Below are positions 60,877-64,000 of a stretch of DNA of 64,000 nt, one piece after another. A model generated the notes under the pieces. It worked only from the letters and a program-made list of their open reading frames with translations, made no database searches and was not told where the DNA came from. Within the stretch, counting starts at the first letter, position 1. The number at the start of each line of letters is the position of its first letter. Source of the DNA: Arthrobacter globiformis (GTDB taxonomy: Bacteria > Actinomycetota > Actinomycetes > Actinomycetales > Micrococcaceae); assembly GCF_030817195.1 (NCBI RefSeq), contig NZ_JAUSYZ010000001.1:1054001-1118000 (forward strand), read 5' to 3'. Both the position numbers and the translations under genes were made by a program.

Positions 60877-63504
60877 CTACGCGTTGACGATCAGGCCCAG
60901 CTCGGCCCTGGACGCGAGGGCGTCGTGCTTGGGGAGCACCCTCACGGTGTAACCGAAGGACCCGGAGCGGTCGATGACGATGGACCCGGCGAAGAGGTAG
61001 CGGCCGTTGCCGAGCTCCTCCTTGGCCTCCAGCTCCACCATCGTCACATTGGCCAGTTCGTCGCTCTCGGCTGCCTGCCCGTACGCCACCTCCACTGCCA
61101 CGTCCTGCGGAGACAGGTTGTGCAGTCCCACGTAGGCGTGGACCTGGAGGGTGTCGCCGATTTGCGGGTCCTCGGAGACGCCCAGCGAGTCCACGTGCTC
61201 CACGTGCAGCTGCGGCCATGCCGCGCGGACCTTGGCGACCCATGCCGCCAGTGCCTTGGCCTGGGCGTAGGAGCCTGCGACCGCCTCGCGTCCCGAAACC
61301 GCGGCGGGCCGGTACAGGACGTTGACGTAGTCCTGCAGCATCCGCTCGGCCGAGACCGCCGGGCCGAGATGCGCCAGCGTGTGCTTGATCATGGCGACCC
61401 AGTGCGTGGGGATCTTCTCGTGGCCGGACTCCGACGGCCCGGCGGCGCCGGCCGCTTCGGACACGGTGTTGCCGTAGAACCGGGGCGCAACCTGGGTCTC
61501 GAGCAGCTCGTACAGCGCCGCGGCCTCGATGTCGTCCCGCTCGTCGGCGGAAGCGCCGTTGTTGGCGGTCGGGATCGCCCAGCCGTTTTCGCCGTCGTAC
61601 ATCTCATCCCACCAGCCGTCCAGGACGGACAGGTTCAGGGACCCGTTGATCGCGGCCTTCATGCCTGAGGTGCCGCAGGCTTCGAGCGGCCGCAGCGGGT
61701 TGTTCAGCCAGACGTCGCAGCCGGGGAACAGCGTGCGGGCCATGGCGATGTCGTAGTTCGGGAGGAAGACGATGCGGTGCCGGACCGCGGGATCGTCGGT
61801 GAAGCGGACCAGGTCCTGGATCATCTTCTTGCCGGCGTCGTCCGCCGGGTGGGACTTGCCCGCGATGACCAGCTGGATGGGGTGTTCCTTGTGCAGCAGC
61901 AGTGCCTTGAGGCGCTCCGGGTCCCGCAGCATGAGGGTCAGCCGCTTGTAAGTGGGCACGCGCCGGGCGAACCCGATGGTCAGGACGTCCGGGTCCAGCA
62001 CCGAATCGGTCCAGGCCAGCTCGGCATCGGCAGCACCGCGCTTCTTCCACGCAGCCCGTAGCCGGCGCCGCACGTCCTCCACGAGCGAGACGCGCATCTC
62101 GCGCCGGAGCGCCCAGACCTCGGCGTCGGAGACGCTGTAGGCGAGGTCCCACCGGCCCATCACCTCGGCTTCGGGCCCAAACCGCTCCCGGGCGAGCTTC
62201 GAGATGCGGGGATCCACCCAGGTGGGGACGTGCACGCCGTTGGTCACGGAGGTGATGGGCACCTCCGAGTGGTCGAATCCCGGCCACAGTGCAGAGAACA
62301 TGCCGCGAGAGACTTCGCCGTGGAGCTTGGCAACGCCGTTGGCCCGCTGTGCCAAGCGCAGGCCCATCACGGCCATGTTGAACACGAAGGGGTTGCCCTC
62401 GTTGAAGTTCTCCCGGCCCAGGTCAAGGATGCGCGACGTGGGAACGTCGGGCGCCAGCCCGGCTTCGAAAAAGTGCTGGATCTGCGCTGCCTCGAAACGG
62501 TCGATGCCGGCCGGAACAGGCGTGTGGGTGGTGAACACGGTGGACGAGCGTCCGGCGGCGAGGGCCTCGTCGAAGGTGAGCGCCTGCTCGCCGGCCATCA
62601 GCTCCTGGATCCGTTCGATGCCAAGGAAGCCGGCGTGGCCCTCATTCGTGTGGAACACCTCGGGCGCGGGCGTGCCGGTGAGCTTCTGGTAGGCGCGCAG
62701 CGCCTTGACCCCGCCCATGCCCAGCAGCAGTTCCTGCTGCAGCCGATGGTCGCCGCCGCCGCCGTAAAGGCGGTCCGTGATGCTCCGGGCGGCGTCGTCG
62801 TTTCCGGGGACGTTCGAGTCCAGCAGCAGGAGGGGAACGCGTCCGACGTCGGCACGCCAGATGTGTGCCGCAAGGTGCCGCCCGTTGGGCAGCGGCAGGG
62901 ATATTTCCAGCGGCTTGCCGTTGCCGTCCGCGGCGGGTTCGCGCAGCAGCGTGAGGGGCAGGCCGTCGGGATCGATGACCGGGTAGGTCTCCTGCTGCCA
63001 GGCGTCCCGGGAGAGTGACTGCTTGAAGTAGCCGGCCTGGTAGAGCAGGCCGACGCCGATCAGCGGCACGCCGAGGTCGGAGGCGGCCTTCAGATGGTCG
63101 CCGGCGAGGATGCCGAGGCCGCCCGAATACTGCGGCAGGACTTCGGTGATGCCGAATTCGGGGGAGAAGTAGGCAATGGAGGCCGGGGCGTCGCTGCCCA
63201 GGCCCTGGTACCAGCGGGGTTCGGTGAGGTACCGGTCCAGGTCCGCGGCTGCCGCCTGCACCCTGGCCACCACGTCCTGGTCCGTCGCGAGCCGGTGCAT
63301 GTCTTCGCGGCCCACCAGGCCCAGGAAGCTGACCGGGTCATTGCCGCACTGGGCCCAGACACGCGGGTTCAGGCTTTCGAACAGTTCCCGGGTGGGCCGG
63401 TGCCAGGACCAGCGGAGGTTGGTCGCCAACCGGGCCAGCGGCCGGATCGGCTCCGGAAGAACGGTACGGACTGTAAATCTGCGGATTGCCTTCACCTGCG
63501 CCAC
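60877..63504 (-). CDS. glgP: Alpha-glucan phosphorylase (GT35)
   Basis: An 875-residue PLP enzyme of the shorter bacterial/archaeal phosphorylase type. Landmarks: SPEFGITEVLPQYSGGLGIL near 114, FHTNEGHAGFLGIER near 287, ITSVTNGVHVPTW near 417, and the PLP-binding Lys in CGTSGMKAAINGSLN near 613. It releases glucose 1-phosphate from alpha-1,4 glucans; in GlgE-pathway actinobacteria such enzymes may also act on maltose 1-phosphate-derived chains. GTG start, weak ribosome-binding site. It is divergent from glgE across a 122-bp AT-rich promoter region. Confidence 0.95.
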   Translation of the reverse strand: MAQVKAIRRFTVRTVLPEPIRPLARLATNLRWSWHRPTRELFESLNPRVWAQCGNDPVSFLGLVGREDMHRLATDQDVVARVQAAAADLDRYLTEPRWYQGLGSDAPASIAYFSPEFGITEVLPQYSGGLGILAGDHLKAASDLGVPLIGVGLLYQAGYFKQSLSRDAWQQETYPVIDPDGLPLTLLREPAADGNGKPLEISLPLPNGRHLAAHIWRADVGRVPLLLLDSNVPGNDDAARSITDRLYGGGGDHRLQQELLLGMGGVKALRAYQKLTGTPAPEVFHTNEGHAGFLGIERIQELMAGEQALTFDEALAAGRSSTVFTTHTPVPAGIDRFEAAQIQHFFEAGLAPDVPTSRILDLGRENFNEGNPFVFNMAVMGLRLAQRANGVAKLHGEVSRGMFSALWPGFDHSEVPITSVTNGVHVPTWVDPRISKLARERFGPEAEVMGRWDLAYSVSDAEVWALRREMRVSLVEDVRRRLRAAWKKRGAADAELAWTDSVLDPDVLTIGFARRVPTYKRLTLMLRDPERLKALLLHKEHPIQLVIAGKSHPADDAGKKMIQDLVRFTDDPAVRHRIVFLPNYDIAMARTLFPGCDVWLNNPLRPLEACGTSGMKAAINGSLNLSVLDGWWDEMYDGENGWAIPTANNGASADERDDIEAAALYELLETQVAPRFYGNTVSEAAGAAGPSESGHEKIPTHWVAMIKHTLAHLGPAVSAERMLQDYVNVLYRPAAVSGREAVAGSYAQAKALAAWVAKVRAAWPQLHVEHVDSLGVSEDPQIGDTLQVHAYVGLHNLSPQDVAVEVAYGQAAESDELANVTMVELEAKEELGNGRYLFAGSIVIDRSGSFGYTVRVLPKHDALASRAELGLIVNA

Positions 63505-63626
63505 ACTAACCGACTAGGTGAACGGCAGGAACCGGTTTTGATTACTTTCCGGTAAATGACGAATCGCTTCATTAATTAAGTTCGCAGGCTTAGCAATCCG
63601 CCCCATTTCTCGCTAACGTCGAGCTT

Positions 63627-64000
63627 GTGACGACAAACACGCGAACCAGCGCCCCAGCAAAGCAAAAGCCGAAAGTTTCGATCACGGAAGGCCTTCGGTT
63701 TGGCCGTTTCCCGATCACGGACGTTCAGCCTGTTGTCGAAGGGGGGAAGTTCCCGGCCAAGGCGCTGCCCGGTGAAGGAATCGTGGTCAGCGCCAGGTCC
63801 TTCCGGGAGGGCCACGACCAGTTGGGCGTCAGTGCTGTCCTCCTGGACCCGAAGGGCAACGAGCGCCAGCGGGCCCGGCTCCAGCCGCCGTCCGGCGACC
63901 GCGGCAAGGGAACCGACCTCTGGGAAGGCCTGCTCACCCCTGATTCCACCGGAAACTGGTCCTTCGTCATCGAGGCCTGGCACGACCGCTACGGCACTTG
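63627..64000 (+). CDS. glgE: Alpha-1,4-glucan:maltose-1-phosphate maltosyltransferase GlgE, N-terminal part
   Basis: The first 124 codons, cut by the window edge. After a short basic tail (SAPAKQKPKVSITEG) the sequence RFPITDVQPVVEGGKFPAKA is the GlgE-specific start of its N-terminal beta-sandwich domain, followed by VVSARSFREGHDQLGVSAVL. GlgE extends alpha-glucan using maltose 1-phosphate. The GTG at 63627 is the likely start. Catalytic motifs lie beyond the window. Divergent from glgP. Confidence 0.85.
   Translation, partial: MTTNTRTSAPAKQKPKVSITEGLRFGRFPITDVQPVVEGGKFPAKALPGEGIVVSARSFREGHDQLGVSAVLLDPKGNERQRARLQPPSGDRGKGTDLWEGLLTPDSTGNWSFVIEAWHDRYGT

Noticed and set aside
63576..63983. Minus-strand frame at the right edge
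   Set aside because: Antisense to the GlgE N-terminal domain, which has clear family sequence on the plus strand.

Overview
This is a high-GC actinobacterial chromosome segment, most likely Arthrobacter or Pseudarthrobacter (Micrococcaceae). The evidence is the lpqE-carD-ispD-ispF-cysS-rlmB order, the senX3-regX3-phoU locus, a GTP-type PEP carboxykinase, a Bpa/PafE proteasome activator, the GlgE alpha-glucan pathway, frequent GTG/TTG starts and strongly G/C-biased third codon positions. Almost everything is core genome; the only clear mobile element is one IS110-family insertion.

Layout. 0-3.3 kb: an ABC-like ATPase with a YhgE/Pip membrane protein, a disulfide oxidoreductase, a GntR regulator and tRNA-Arg. 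3.4-9.5 kb: pckG, the nitric-oxide module hmp/nsrR and a phosphohexomutase. 9.6-19.6 kb: a RecQ-like helicase, an MFS exporter, a prolyl-oligopeptidase, an FAD protein, a VOC protein and two tRNA-Ser. 19.7-30.5 kb: a quinone reductase, a PadR-controlled ABC exporter, cstA-ybdD, the proteasome activator and an aldo/keto reductase. 30.5-38.4 kb: mostly small hypothetical, membrane and stress proteins and lipoproteins, then tRNA-Thr. 38.6-46.3 kb: a HAD protein lacking its nucleophile, a secreted peptidase, holB (frameshifted), tmk, metB and gpmA. 46.3-51.4 kb: phoU, senX3-regX3, the IS110 element and lpqE. 51.7-56.7 kb: carD, ispD, ispF, cysS and rlmB. 56.9-64 kb: a nitrilase, glgX, an RNase/barstar pair, glgP and the start of glgE.

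How it fits together. glgX, glgP and glgE cover alpha-glucan debranching, phosphorolysis and maltosyl transfer. pckG and gpmA belong to gluconeogenesis/glycolysis, and cstA imports pyruvate or peptides under starvation. SenX3/RegX3/PhoU form the phosphate-sensing circuit, with PHO-box-like repeats between phoU and senX3. Hmp detoxifies NO under NsrR, and a good NsrR operator lies upstream of hmp. ispD/ispF make isoprenoid precursors.

The most unusual signals are outside ordinary genes. (1) The IS110 leader folds into a nested structure of about 173 nt and contains a 10-nt match to the element's other end, as expected for a bridge RNA. (2) A 32-bp repeat family forms two arrays between convergent genes 38 kb apart; one array supplies a gene's last codons and stop. 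(3) A 65-bp element with 17-of-18 complementary ends occurs twice, each time at the 3' end of a minus-strand gene. (4) There is a 48-bp perfect palindrome between pckG and hmp. (5) holB is split by one extra base. (6) A HAD hydrolase has lost its catalytic Asp. No CRISPR array, prophage or classical biosynthetic cluster was seen.
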